From positions 3,001,501 to 3,065,500 of the forward strand of contig NZ_CP159992.1 of NCBI RefSeq assembly GCF_040702995.1: DNA of 64,000 nt, in the 5' to 3' direction. This document shows, one piece after another, positions 18,337 to 26,119 of this stretch; positions within the stretch are counted from its first letter, which is position 1, and every line of letters begins with the position of its first letter. Under the pieces are notes generated by a model. The model saw nothing but the letters and a program-made list of their open reading frames with translations. It was not told where the DNA came from and made no database searches. The DNA is from Paenibacillus sp. AN1007. GTDB lineage: Bacteria; Bacillota; Bacilli; Paenibacillales; Paenibacillaceae. Position numbers and translations under genes: made by a program.

Positions 18337-18350
18337 CGGAAACGTTTCCG
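18337..18350. promoter_or_regulatory. LacI-type operator at the bdhA promoter
   Basis: Perfect 14-bp palindrome CGGAAACGTTTCCG with the central CG usual for LacI-family sites. It lies 7 bases downstream of the predicted -10 box, where a bound repressor would block transcription start. It differs from CcpA cre sites, which need TG/CA ends. A near-identical site lies at 18637-18650. Confidence 0.8.
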
Positions 18351-18357
18351 TAAATTA

Positions 18358-18386
18358 AATATGTCACATTTGAGATACCCTGTCAA
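18358..18386 (-). promoter_or_regulatory. Promoter of bdhA
   Basis: On the minus strand TTGACA (18381-18386) is separated by 17 bases from CATATT (18358-18363). Confidence 0.75.
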
Positions 18387-18408
18387 ACATATTTCTCCAG
18401 AAATATGT
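18387..18408. promoter_or_regulatory. Perfect palindrome abutting the bdhA -35 box
   Basis: ACATATTTCT-CC-AGAAATATGT, 10-bp arms with no mismatch, directly upstream of the -35 element and centred at about -46 relative to the expected start. Placement suits an activator. The cognate protein is not identified. Confidence 0.6.
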
Positions 18409-18586
18409 CGATCAAGTGAGTATTATTGCGCTGCAGCCTATTGTTAAATCAAAATTTAAACAGTATATAACAAAAATCTTGCATATAATCGTTCATTTTT
18501 AATGATTTATTAGGAAATTAAACATAAAAATGCATAAAATTACATGAATTTCAGTCCGTTGACGAGCTGCAGGCCTGCTCCAATGG

Positions 18587-18592
18587 TATAAT
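18587..18592 (+). promoter_or_regulatory. Extended -10 promoter of the lacI-type gene
   Basis: TGGTATAAT is an extended -10 element with a consensus hexamer. No good -35 is correctly spaced. The expected start lies about 40 bases before the second operator, so the repressor could limit its own transcription as a roadblock. Confidence 0.6.
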
Positions 18593-18636
18593 CAAGTTAT
18601 ATGCCTACCTTACAAAACATACATCAGTCGAAAATA

Positions 18637-18650
18637 CGGAATCGTTTCCG
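18637..18650. promoter_or_regulatory. LacI-type operator in front of the regulator gene
   Basis: CGGAATCGTTTCCG matches the site at 18337 in 13 of 14 bases and lies exactly 300 bases from it, just upstream of the regulator's ribosome site. Confidence 0.75.
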
Positions 18651-18672
18651 ATGAAGTGAGGTCAACTATAAC

Positions 18673-19698
18673 GTGAGTAAAGATCAGAAAATCACAATTA
18701 AAGATGTCGCTGAACGTGCTGGGGTGGGAATTGCGACGGTATCACGAGCGATTAATAATTCGGACGGGATCAGCAGCGCAACACGGGAAAAGGTGATGCA
18801 GGCTATCGAAGAGCTGGGATTTGTGCCAAACACTTCAGCCCAGAGTCTGAAGATCCGCCAAACACACCAAATTGCACTTGTTGTTCCAGACATCCGAAAT
18901 GCAATCATTCCCGAAATCTCTTGGTCTGTTGAACAGACCGCGAAACAGCATGGATACCATGTTGTACAGATTAATACGGCAGGCAATGCCAGGACTGAGC
19001 TTGAAACGATACGTAACGTCAAGAAATTACACGTAGACGGTCTCATTTTTATGCCACTAGCATATCCCAAAACGCTGCCTGGATTAATCGACAAGGCTCC
19101 CCTCCCCATCTCCATCATTAACTACGGGAAAAAACTGGAGCCGGGCATCAAAGCGGATATCGTCTCCTTATCACAGCCTGAAGGGAAACTGGTCATGGAT
19201 CATCTGTTCAAAATCGGAAGAACTCGGATCGCTTATGCCGGAGCCCCGAAAGATATCATCGAAGAACGTTATCGCGCTTATGAACAGGCTGTTGGACATG
19301 TGGATATTTCGCTTGTGTATTTCGGCGAAGATTTCTCACTAGCGACAGGAGCAAGTGCGGCGGACTATTTCTACGGACTCACACATATGCCGGATGCTGT
19401 TTATGCGATTAATGACATGGTCGCGATTGGACTTGTAAACCGCTTCAAAGCACTGGGTGTGCGCGTTCCCGAAGACGTCGCTGTGGTGGGGGTGGATAAC
19501 AATCAGTGGACGACCGTTTCATCGCCTCAGATCAGCTCTGTATCAATCATGGGGGAGGAGGTTGCCCGGCTCGCGACTGAACTGCTGCTCAAGCGAATTC
19601 GCGAGATGAGCACTGTGGATTATGAACATATCCAGTTTGAGCCGCGCCTGATTGTGCGTGAGTCCAGCGTAGCCATGATCCGCTCTTCTTCAAGCTAG
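18673..19698 (+). CDS. LacI family transcriptional regulator
   Basis: 341-aa repressor with an N-terminal LacI HTH (ITIKDVAERAGVGIATVSRAI) and hinge, then a periplasmic-binding-like effector domain (IALVVPDIRNAIIPEIS onward; AINDMVAIGLVNRFKALGVRVPEDV). The GTG at 18673 is preceded by TGAGGTC. It is divergent from bdhA, and both promoters carry nearly the same 14-bp operator. It therefore most likely represses bdhA and itself. The effector ligand is unknown. Confidence 0.93.
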   Translation: MSKDQKITIKDVAERAGVGIATVSRAINNSDGISSATREKVMQAIEELGFVPNTSAQSLKIRQTHQIALVVPDIRNAIIPEISWSVEQTAKQHGYHVVQINTAGNARTELETIRNVKKLHVDGLIFMPLAYPKTLPGLIDKAPLPISIINYGKKLEPGIKADIVSLSQPEGKLVMDHLFKIGRTRIAYAGAPKDIIEERYRAYEQAVGHVDISLVYFGEDFSLATGASAADYFYGLTHMPDAVYAINDMVAIGLVNRFKALGVRVPEDVAVVGVDNNQWTTVSSPQISSVSIMGEEVARLATELLLKRIREMSTVDYEHIQFEPRLIVRESSVAMIRSSSS

Positions 19699-19720
19699 AC
19701 AATCCAGCTTATACTGCTAA

Positions 19721-19762
19721 AAGGTGCTCACCAGGTCTTACCTGTGCGAGCACCTTCTTTGG
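19721..19762 (+). terminator. Bidirectional terminator, lacI-type gene / SRPBCC gene
   Basis: AAGGTGCTC / GAGCACCTT arms with an inner CAGGT/ACCTG stem. On the plus strand it is followed by CTTTGGTTT, on the minus strand by TTTTA. It lies between convergent genes. Confidence 0.8.
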
Positions 19763-19808
19763 TTTAACTCTATATTTTCATCATTGTTTCATTCTTGCTT
19801 CAATTTCT

Positions 19809-20285
19809 CTATGAATCTTTGTTTCTCACACACTGTTCCAGCATCACTTTGAGTTTAGCATTACGACTTTCCAGAAAAGCCTTCATGTATCTTTTTAATA
19901 CAAGCCGTTCTGCTGCCCAGCCAAGAAATCCGAGCGGTGCTTCAAAGCGGAGTGTATCTGTCATACAGGTCCCCTTCTCCCCACAACTGCTGAAATGATG
20001 TTCATGCCGCATGCTTTTAAACGCTCCACGCTTCATCTCATCAACAAACAGAAAAGGCCGCTCGTAGGCAGTAATCCGTGATGTCAATCTCTGTCTTATG
20101 CCAAAATGCACGGCTTCGAACGTTACCGTATCTCCTGACCCAATTCGTCCGCTGGTTACCCCGGCAACAGCTCGTTCTCTTGTATGCTTCCATACCGTCT
20201 GTGTATGAACCTCAATGTCACGAGCCAGATCAAAACAATCTTCAATGGGAGCATAAATTTTCGTCACAGTAGTCACTTCGACCAT
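19809..20285 (-). CDS. SRPBCC (START-like) ligand-binding protein
   Basis: 158-aa helix-grip protein of the polyketide cyclase/CoxG-like superfamily: VTKIYAPIEDCFDLARDIEVHTQTV at the N terminus and a C-terminal helix WAAERLVLKRYMKAFLESRN. Such proteins bind hydrophobic ligands and some are cyclases or aromatase relatives; no activity can be assigned. It starts 54 bases after the TetR regulator on the same strand, so the two are probably co-transcribed. Confidence 0.85.
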   Translation of the reverse strand: MVEVTTVTKIYAPIEDCFDLARDIEVHTQTVWKHTRERAVAGVTSGRIGSGDTVTFEAVHFGIRQRLTSRITAYERPFLFVDEMKRGAFKSMRHEHHFSSCGEKGTCMTDTLRFEAPLGFLGWAAERLVLKRYMKAFLESRNAKLKVMLEQCVRNKDS

Positions 20286-20339
20286 CAGCTGTTACGCCTC
20301 CGCTCTTTACGAGTTGAATGGTTAAATTCGCGTTAGCCG

Positions 20340-20927
20340 TTAAAACGGGCCCATCACGGCTAATGATGCTTGGATGCTCTGCTCAATAAACGAACGCTCC
20401 GGCCCTGACTTCATCAACACCGTTAACCCAATCATGGAAACTACCAACGATTGGGCCATAAGCCCCGTGTCTGCATTACCTGCCAACTCTCCGCTCCGCT
20501 GGCCTTTTTCAAGAGCCTCTCTGAAAATAACCGCTAAATACATCTGATGCTCACGTGTTAAAACAGCAAATTTGGGATCATGTGGAGCGAGTTCAACCAT
20601 CGTGTTGATACAAAAACAACCGTGACTGGGTCTGTTTCCATTACCTTCTGATGCAATCTGTTCAAATATTCCCCTAAAAGCCTTCTTTACAGAGTCACCC
20701 TGAGTAAGCTTTGCTCTTATTTGTGCTGCATGTGCAGACGTATACCTTCGCAGCACACGTTCAAACAAATCTTTTTTATCGCCAAAAGCTGCATACAAGC
20801 TGGGCCGTTGAATCCCCATTGCCGTCGTTAAATCCGTTAAGGACGCTGCCTCAAACCCTTTGATCCAGAATACGTGCATAGCAGCATCAAGTGCTTCATC
20901 TGTATTGAACTCCCTTTTCCTAACCAT
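20340..20927 (-). CDS. TetR/AcrR family regulator
   Basis: 195-aa repressor. The N-terminal HTH is clear (AMHVFWIKGFEAASLTDLTTA then MGIQRPSLYAAFGDKKDLFE), and the C-terminal part is a variable helical ligand domain with the conserved GCFCINTMVEL. It is divergent from an MFS exporter, the usual arrangement for drug-responsive TetR regulators, and the exporter promoter has a palindrome. ATG start with AAGGGGCGG upstream. Confidence 0.93.
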   Translation of the reverse strand: MVRKREFNTDEALDAAMHVFWIKGFEAASLTDLTTAMGIQRPSLYAAFGDKKDLFERVLRRYTSAHAAQIRAKLTQGDSVKKAFRGIFEQIASEGNGNRPSHGCFCINTMVELAPHDPKFAVLTREHQMYLAVIFREALEKGQRSGELAGNADTGLMAQSLVVSMIGLTVLMKSGPERSFIEQSIQASLAVMGPF

Positions 20928-21127
20928 AACACCGCCCCTTTATTTATCGAACAGTATAGATTTATTCTAACTCAACAATGTAAAAAAGTCCAAACGGAAA
21001 GGCTCTTTTTTAATATCAGTCTAAAAGATAAAATTATATTTATAGTAAATTTCCATGCTACAAGCGCCTTGATCTTACATACGATCCTTCTTCCGAATTG
21101 TCCATCAAGTTCAAACTTTCGAGACTA

Positions 21128-21185
21128 TTGACAATCCATTTCAAAAAATATATTGTTAATCCCGATTATATTATACTGATCAGTA
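21128..21185 (+). promoter_or_regulatory. MFS promoter with palindromic TetR-type operator
   Basis: TTGACA at 21128-21133 with a weak -10 (TATTGT, 17-base spacing). The perfect palindrome TACTGATCAGTA lies at 21174-21185 between promoter and ribosome site. Operator assignment to the divergent TetR regulator is inferred from position. Confidence 0.6.
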
Positions 21186-21206
21186 CATTAAAGAGAGGAG
21201 ATACCA

Positions 21207-22457
21207 ATGCACACATCACATCAACATTTACAAGCATCCAATCAAAAGAAAGAGGGCATGACCAGCGCACTCGCTTGGGTTATTGCCGTATGCAGCGGTT
21301 TATCTGTCGCAAATATCTATTACGCGCAGCCCTTGCTGGATTCCATTGCCCTTGAATTCGGACTGTCTACTGCTTCAATCGGTTCTGTGATCACGGTTAC
21401 TCAGATTTGCTACGCCCTAGGTTTGCTGCTGCTTGTTCCGCTAGGAGATATCGTCGATCGTCGAAAACTGATCATTATACAGATGCTTTTCTCGGCTTTG
21501 GCTTTAATCTTTGCTGCAGCTTCTGATTCGTATCCCTTACTGCTAATAGGGCTTGCAATCGTTGGATTGTTAGCTGTAATCACACAAACATTTGTTGCTT
21601 ATGCCGCCCATTTATCGGCCGATTCCGAGCGAGGTACGATGGTCGGCCGAGTCACCAGCGGTATTGTGATTGGCATTCTGCTCGCGCGAACTGTGGCAGG
21701 TTCCATGAATGACTGGCTGGGCTGGAGATCGGTTTATCTATTATCTGCGAGCCTTACTTTGATAAGCATACTGGTATTAATACGCATACTCCCTCACCGA
21801 CCCGTCACAGACAACAAAATAAGCTATTTTCAATTACTTGGCTCCACCCTGCGGCTGTATACATCGTTACGCGTGCTTCGCGTTCGCGGTTTACTTGCCA
21901 TGCTGATATTTATGGCATTCAGTATCCTTTGGACTGCCATGGTGCTGCCGCTCAGTGCCCCTCCATTATCTTTGTCACACACATTCATAGGTGCCTTTGG
22001 ACTTGCAGGCGCTGCGGGCGCCTTGGCTGCGGCTAAAGCAGGCAAACAAGCAGACCGAGGTTACGGGCAGGTGACTACCGGAGTTTCCCTTGTCATTTTG
22101 ATATTATCCTGGATACCGATCGGATTGTTACATACGTCTCTATGGTTTCTAATCCTCGGTGTTATCCTGCTTGACCTTGCTGTGCAGGCAGTACATGTCA
22201 CGAATCAGAGTTTGATCTATCAAGTCCGTCCCGAAGCTCAGAGCCGATTGACGGCATCGTATATGATCTTTTATTCGATTGGGAGTGCGGTTGGTTCTAT
22301 CACTTCTACCCATGTCTACGCCTGGTCAGGCTGGACAGGTGTTTGCTGGTTGGGTGCGGCTGTTAGTACAGCAGCTCTACTGTTATGGATTGTCGATCGT
22401 CAGTTCGATCGCTCCCTTCAATCCAGGGTTAACCATAATCACCGTAACAACATGTGA
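21207..22457 (+). CDS. MFS transporter, drug/sugar-efflux type
   Basis: 416-aa major facilitator with about 12 membrane helices. The loop 2-3 signature is GDIVDRRKLII, and an early motif NIYYAQPLLDSIALEFGLS is shared with a widespread group of bacterial exporters next to TetR/LysR regulators. The start has AGAGAGGAG upstream. It shares a terminator with the HD-GYP gene. Substrate unknown. Confidence 0.92.
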   Translation: MHTSHQHLQASNQKKEGMTSALAWVIAVCSGLSVANIYYAQPLLDSIALEFGLSTASIGSVITVTQICYALGLLLLVPLGDIVDRRKLIIIQMLFSALALIFAAASDSYPLLLIGLAIVGLLAVITQTFVAYAAHLSADSERGTMVGRVTSGIVIGILLARTVAGSMNDWLGWRSVYLLSASLTLISILVLIRILPHRPVTDNKISYFQLLGSTLRLYTSLRVLRVRGLLAMLIFMAFSILWTAMVLPLSAPPLSLSHTFIGAFGLAGAAGALAAAKAGKQADRGYGQVTTGVSLVILILSWIPIGLLHTSLWFLILGVILLDLAVQAVHVTNQSLIYQVRPEAQSRLTASYMIFYSIGSAVGSITSTHVYAWSGWTGVCWLGAAVSTAALLLWIVDRQFDRSLQSRVNHNHRNNM

Positions 22458-22463
22458 TTCCAC

Positions 22464-22504
22464 TAAAAAACGAACCCCTTATCGAATGACGAGAGGTTCG
22501 TTTC
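22464..22504 (-). terminator. Bidirectional terminator between MFS and HD-GYP genes
   Basis: AAACGAACC / GGTTCGTTT stem with an 18-base loop. The minus strand continues with TTTTTT, the plus strand with only TTTCC. Confidence 0.8.
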
Positions 22505-22522
22505 CTATGACTTTTTTGCGGT

Positions 22523-23629
22523 TCAAATGAGCAGTTCATTAATGGAGAGGGTGCGCTCTTTGGACAGATCCCGATATTCTTCCGACTCGACTTTAATCAG
22601 CGGTTTGAAGATATCTGATGCATTGTTCATCACAATAACACCTTTTTCTCCATTGCTGAGCAGCACTTGTTTGCCAATAAAGTTAGGCAGCAGATGCTGC
22701 ATTAACGCCTGAACCGGTTTCTCATTTAATTTGCCAAATCCCATGCTGTAGATATCTCTGAGGTTGTTAATCAGATTCGGATTGCTCGCGCCATGATTAC
22801 CGGATCGCATACCTATGTATATATCTGCCACGGACACAATTTGGGTATACGGATGAATCTCACCTTTTCCAAGCTGCATCGGAAAGCCTGAACCGTCTTC
22901 CCGTTCATGATGCTGCAGAGCGACCAGAGCTGTGGCCTCATCAGTCATCGAGTTTTTAATGATCTCGTGCCCATAGATGGTGTGACGCTGCAGTTCAAGC
23001 TGTTCATCCGCCGTCAAAGGTTCTGTTTTATTGCGAATCCGGTGTGAAACTTTACACTTTCCGATATCGTGCAGGTAACCTCCGCGGCTGATCAAGTAAC
23101 TTTCTGACTGGGAATATCCCATCCAACTTGCGATATAAAAGGATAAAAGACCTACCTGAATGGAATGGGTGTAATTATTAACGTCATCCCGTTCCAGCAT
23201 CATCAGGAGATGCACAACATCCTTCTGCTCATCAAGACCTTCGACCATAGGCTGCAGGGCATCATCCACCATTGTGGCATTAAACTTGCCTACCGTCAGC
23301 GCTTCCAGAAATGCATTTTGATAATTATGTACAGTTTGAAGGAATTGAGATTTCATCTCTTCTTCAGGAGGTTGTTCTTTACTGCTTGTGCCGTTTGTAC
23401 TGCTGCTTGATCCCTGTGTCTGTTTCATTGAAGCAGCAAAAAATTCGGCTTCTGTAATGCCTTCGTCACGCAGTTCAATATCTACGTAATCTACACGATG
23501 CTGCATAAGCAGGGTGATATCATCGCTTCGAATGACAGTCCCCTTTCCGAGAATGTGCAGCCCTGCATCACTAAACGTATCCGCTGTCAGACGGTCTCCG
23601 TCCTGCAGGTTCATAATATGGATTCTCAA
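22523..23629 (-). CDS. HD-GYP domain cyclic-di-GMP phosphodiesterase
   Basis: 368-aa protein with an N-terminal region of about 130 residues lacking a clear sensory domain, then an HD-GYP hydrolase domain. Metal-site residues are visible: H155 (YTHS), H187-D188 (LHDIGK), H221 (YGHEI), H240-H241 and D269 (SVADIY). The signature reads HHEREDGSGFP, with F in place of Y in GYP, a common change. A Ser/Thr/Gln-rich linker lies near 70-90. The TTG at 23629 is the start (GGGGGAG six bases upstream). It should hydrolyse c-di-GMP in the cytoplasm. Confidence 0.92.
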   Translation of the reverse strand: MRIHIMNLQDGDRLTADTFSDAGLHILGKGTVIRSDDITLLMQHRVDYVDIELRDEGITEAEFFAASMKQTQGSSSSTNGTSSKEQPPEEEMKSQFLQTVHNYQNAFLEALTVGKFNATMVDDALQPMVEGLDEQKDVVHLLMMLERDDVNNYTHSIQVGLLSFYIASWMGYSQSESYLISRGGYLHDIGKCKVSHRIRNKTEPLTADEQLELQRHTIYGHEIIKNSMTDEATALVALQHHEREDGSGFPMQLGKGEIHPYTQIVSVADIYIGMRSGNHGASNPNLINNLRDIYSMGFGKLNEKPVQALMQHLLPNFIGKQVLLSNGEKGVIVMNNASDIFKPLIKVESEEYRDLSKERTLSINELLI

Positions 23630-24011
23630 TCGGAACTCCCCCTGGACAATTGTTTATAGTTAACAGCCCCGGATGGATCGGAGCCAAGACATACTTCTAC
23701 TTCTTATATCGTTTGAATTCCAACTATTTTACATAGTCCAAATGACCTTAATCATTTAGGCAAATATGAACATCTAAGACTTTATTCTTATAATAAAAAT
23801 GTTTGTTTGTCCCGGTTTCTGTACGGAATACATTATTTCAACCTACTTCAACATCTTCTATATACCGTTTTCTATAAAAAAGGAAGCCCATGCTGCTGAT
23901 GGACTTCCTTGTCTTCATGTTCCATTTATACTCGTTCTTCATCTGTCTTATCCACCATGTAAAAAACGACATCCTATCGACGAGATGCTCTCCCTCGACA
24001 ACAAAATACCG
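23630..24011. other. Intergenic region between HD-GYP and ubiD-like genes
   Basis: About 380 bases on the upstream side of the HD-GYP gene. It contains the ubiD-like gene terminator at 23875-23910; otherwise AT-rich with no recognisable gene. Confidence 0.5.
23875..23910 (-). terminator. Terminator downstream of ubiD-like gene
   Basis: AAGGAAG-CCAT / ATGG-CTTCCTT stem with a GCTGCTG loop, followed by TTTTTTA on the minus strand. It lies about 100 bases after the stop codon. Confidence 0.8.
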
Positions 24012-25847
24012 CTAGAGTTTAATGGATTCCAGACTTGCACCCTTCGCGAAAAAGCGTTCGATAGCCTTCTCAACAGATGCATCGGGAACAAGCGGCGGTG
24101 CCTGATGTGGTTTGACCCGCGCGTCAATAATGATCTGATCACAGCCCCAGTGTTTGTGATGATAACTGCTGTTCACACCATACATGTCGTGTGACGGGTT
24201 ACTGCGCGTAAACGCAGCCCACAAGAAATTGCTCAGGTTGGCGCTCAGGAACGAACTGTCGTCACATACAATAATCATCGGACAACTTTCCAGTCCTCCA
24301 CGTTCCTGCAACAGCTCCGTGAAGTCTTTCATTTCCTGTGCCGTATTTGCATAATTCGTAAAGGCAGCTGTCTGAATCGAAACCATACCCGGCATGATCA
24401 GCTGCGGATTGTCATAACCTTGAATACTTTTCAGCGCTTCCGGCACTTCCGTACACAGTTCACGAATTTTGTCACCATAAGCCGCCATAACAACCTTACT
24501 GCCGCTGTTCAGTCCGGTTCCCGAGTAATCCAGTGTATCAATCGTCGTATTCGTATAGAAATGAATGTCCCGCTGCAGGTTCATTCGCTCCAGAATATAA
24601 GTGAGGAATTCAACTTCTTTATGAGTGTCAAGCGGCTGCTTGTCTTCAGCAGTGATAAACAGATACTTCGCCAAACTGAGCTGTCCGGTTCCCAAAATAC
24701 GGTTTGCAATGGTCAGCAGCTCGGTTGGCTGTTTCACATCCGTGTAAGGTGTATAACGCTCGCTGCCGATCGCAAACAGCAGTGGATGAACTCCGGCAGC
24801 ATCAACGGCATGGACTTCCTTTACACCTGGAATTTCCTGTTTGATGGCGTCTCCCGTTATCTCATGAATCAGATCCCCGAATGCCGTGTCCTCTTGCGGC
24901 GGACGTCCCACAACCGTAAACGGCCAGATCGCATTGGGCTTGGCATACACTTTATGCACACGCATCAACGGGAATTCATGAGTCAGGCTGTAATACCCCA
25001 AATGGTCGCCAAACGGACCTTCAGGCTTCGTTTCGCCGGGATAGATCTCACCCGTTATAACAAAATCAGCATCATTGCTGATACAGTATCCATCCTTATA
25101 GCTGTATCTGAAGCGTCGGCCAGCGAGCAGACCTGCAAAGGTCATCTCGCTCAGACCTTCCGGGAGCGGCATCACGGCGGACAGCGTGTGTGCCGGCGGT
25201 CCGCCGATGAAAATGCTGACTTTCAGGGGTTCTCCTTTTTTCACCGCTTTGGCTTGATGGATGCCAATACCGCGATGAATCTGATAATGAAGCCCGATTT
25301 CTTTGTTCATCTCATAGTCGTTGCCGCTGAGCTGCACACGATACATTCCCAGATTGGAATTCATAATACCCGGTTTGTCGGGGTCTTCTGAATACACCTG
25401 TGGAAGCGTTATAAATGCTCCGCCATCCATCGGCCAGTGTTTAATCAGCGGCAGGTCAGAAATCCGGATCTCCTGTGCCGTTACAGGTAGGCTGATGGAT
25501 TCCTGCTTAGGCAGCGCCTGCCACGCCGCAAGACCTGTACGAATATGTTTGAATGGCGTCTTAAGTGCCTTCATCGGGTCGTCTCGTACAGCCATAACCC
25601 GCTGCACACCTTCCAGTGTCTCGCGGAACATGAACTTGCTTCGTTCAACCGTGCCGAACAGATTGGAAACGGCTTTGAACCTGGAACCTTTTACATTCTC
25701 AAATAACAGCGCCGGTCCCTTCGCCGCGTGCACTTTCATATGAATTGCCGCCATCTCCAGATTGGGATCAACCTCTTCCTTGACCCTGATCAGATGACCA
25801 TGCTGCTCCAGATCGTTAATGCAATCTTCCATATTTGAATATTTCAT
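24012..25847 (-). CDS. ubiD: UbiD family (prenyl-FMN dependent) decarboxylase
   Basis: 611-aa member of the UbiD carboxy-lyase family. Features are the N-terminal DLEQHGHLIRVKEEVDPNLEMA, GPALLFENVKG, the long middle domain with PLPEGLSEMTFAGLLAGRRFRY and EGPFGDHLGYYSLTHEFP (region of the catalytic Glu-Arg-Glu set), and a C-terminal part ending in KWGCDQIIIDARVKPHQAP-like motifs. Members need prenylated FMN made by UbiX; no ubiX is nearby. The ATG at 25847 is preferred to one at 25880 because GGAGCC precedes it by 5-7 bases. Substrate unknown (aromatic or quinone precursor). Confidence 0.9.
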   Translation of the reverse strand: MKYSNMEDCINDLEQHGHLIRVKEEVDPNLEMAAIHMKVHAAKGPALLFENVKGSRFKAVSNLFGTVERSKFMFRETLEGVQRVMAVRDDPMKALKTPFKHIRTGLAAWQALPKQESISLPVTAQEIRISDLPLIKHWPMDGGAFITLPQVYSEDPDKPGIMNSNLGMYRVQLSGNDYEMNKEIGLHYQIHRGIGIHQAKAVKKGEPLKVSIFIGGPPAHTLSAVMPLPEGLSEMTFAGLLAGRRFRYSYKDGYCISNDADFVITGEIYPGETKPEGPFGDHLGYYSLTHEFPLMRVHKVYAKPNAIWPFTVVGRPPQEDTAFGDLIHEITGDAIKQEIPGVKEVHAVDAAGVHPLLFAIGSERYTPYTDVKQPTELLTIANRILGTGQLSLAKYLFITAEDKQPLDTHKEVEFLTYILERMNLQRDIHFYTNTTIDTLDYSGTGLNSGSKVVMAAYGDKIRELCTEVPEALKSIQGYDNPQLIMPGMVSIQTAAFTNYANTAQEMKDFTELLQERGGLESCPMIIVCDDSSFLSANLSNFLWAAFTRSNPSHDMYGVNSSYHHKHWGCDQIIIDARVKPHQAPPLVPDASVEKAIERFFAKGASLESIKL

Positions 25848-26058
25848 CGGATGGCTCCATTCTGTGTATACTAAATTCAAAGGATTATGTTCATATATTC
25901 ACATAGACGCTTGACATGAAATACAGCAAAAACATATGTAATCCACTGCTGAACCTTGTCTGTAAAAAATCATCGGGGCGCCTCTTCTATTTTATCAAAT
26001 GATCTGTCATGAAACAAAGCATTAGTTTAAACTCGAAGCTGCACGCCATCGCAAATAT

Positions 26059-26112
26059 AAAAAACACCTGTCTTCCGTTTAACGATTAGGTTAAACGAAA
26101 GGCAGGTGTTTC
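26059..26112 (-). terminator. Strong terminator after cohesin-SLH gene
   Basis: Long stem AACACCTG.CTT.CGTTTAA / TTAAACG.AAG.CAGGTGTT with an 8-base loop, followed by TTTTTTATA on the minus strand. Confidence 0.9.
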
Positions 26113-26119
26113 ATTTGGT

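Noticed and set aside
18337..18350. CcpA cre site at bdhA
   Set aside because: The palindrome lacks the TG...CA ends of cre boxes and pairs with a near-identical copy in front of the adjacent LacI gene, so a local repressor site is more likely.
24420..25391. Long plus-strand frame of 323 codons
   Set aside because: Antisense to the UbiD-family gene; composition is typical of a shadow frame.
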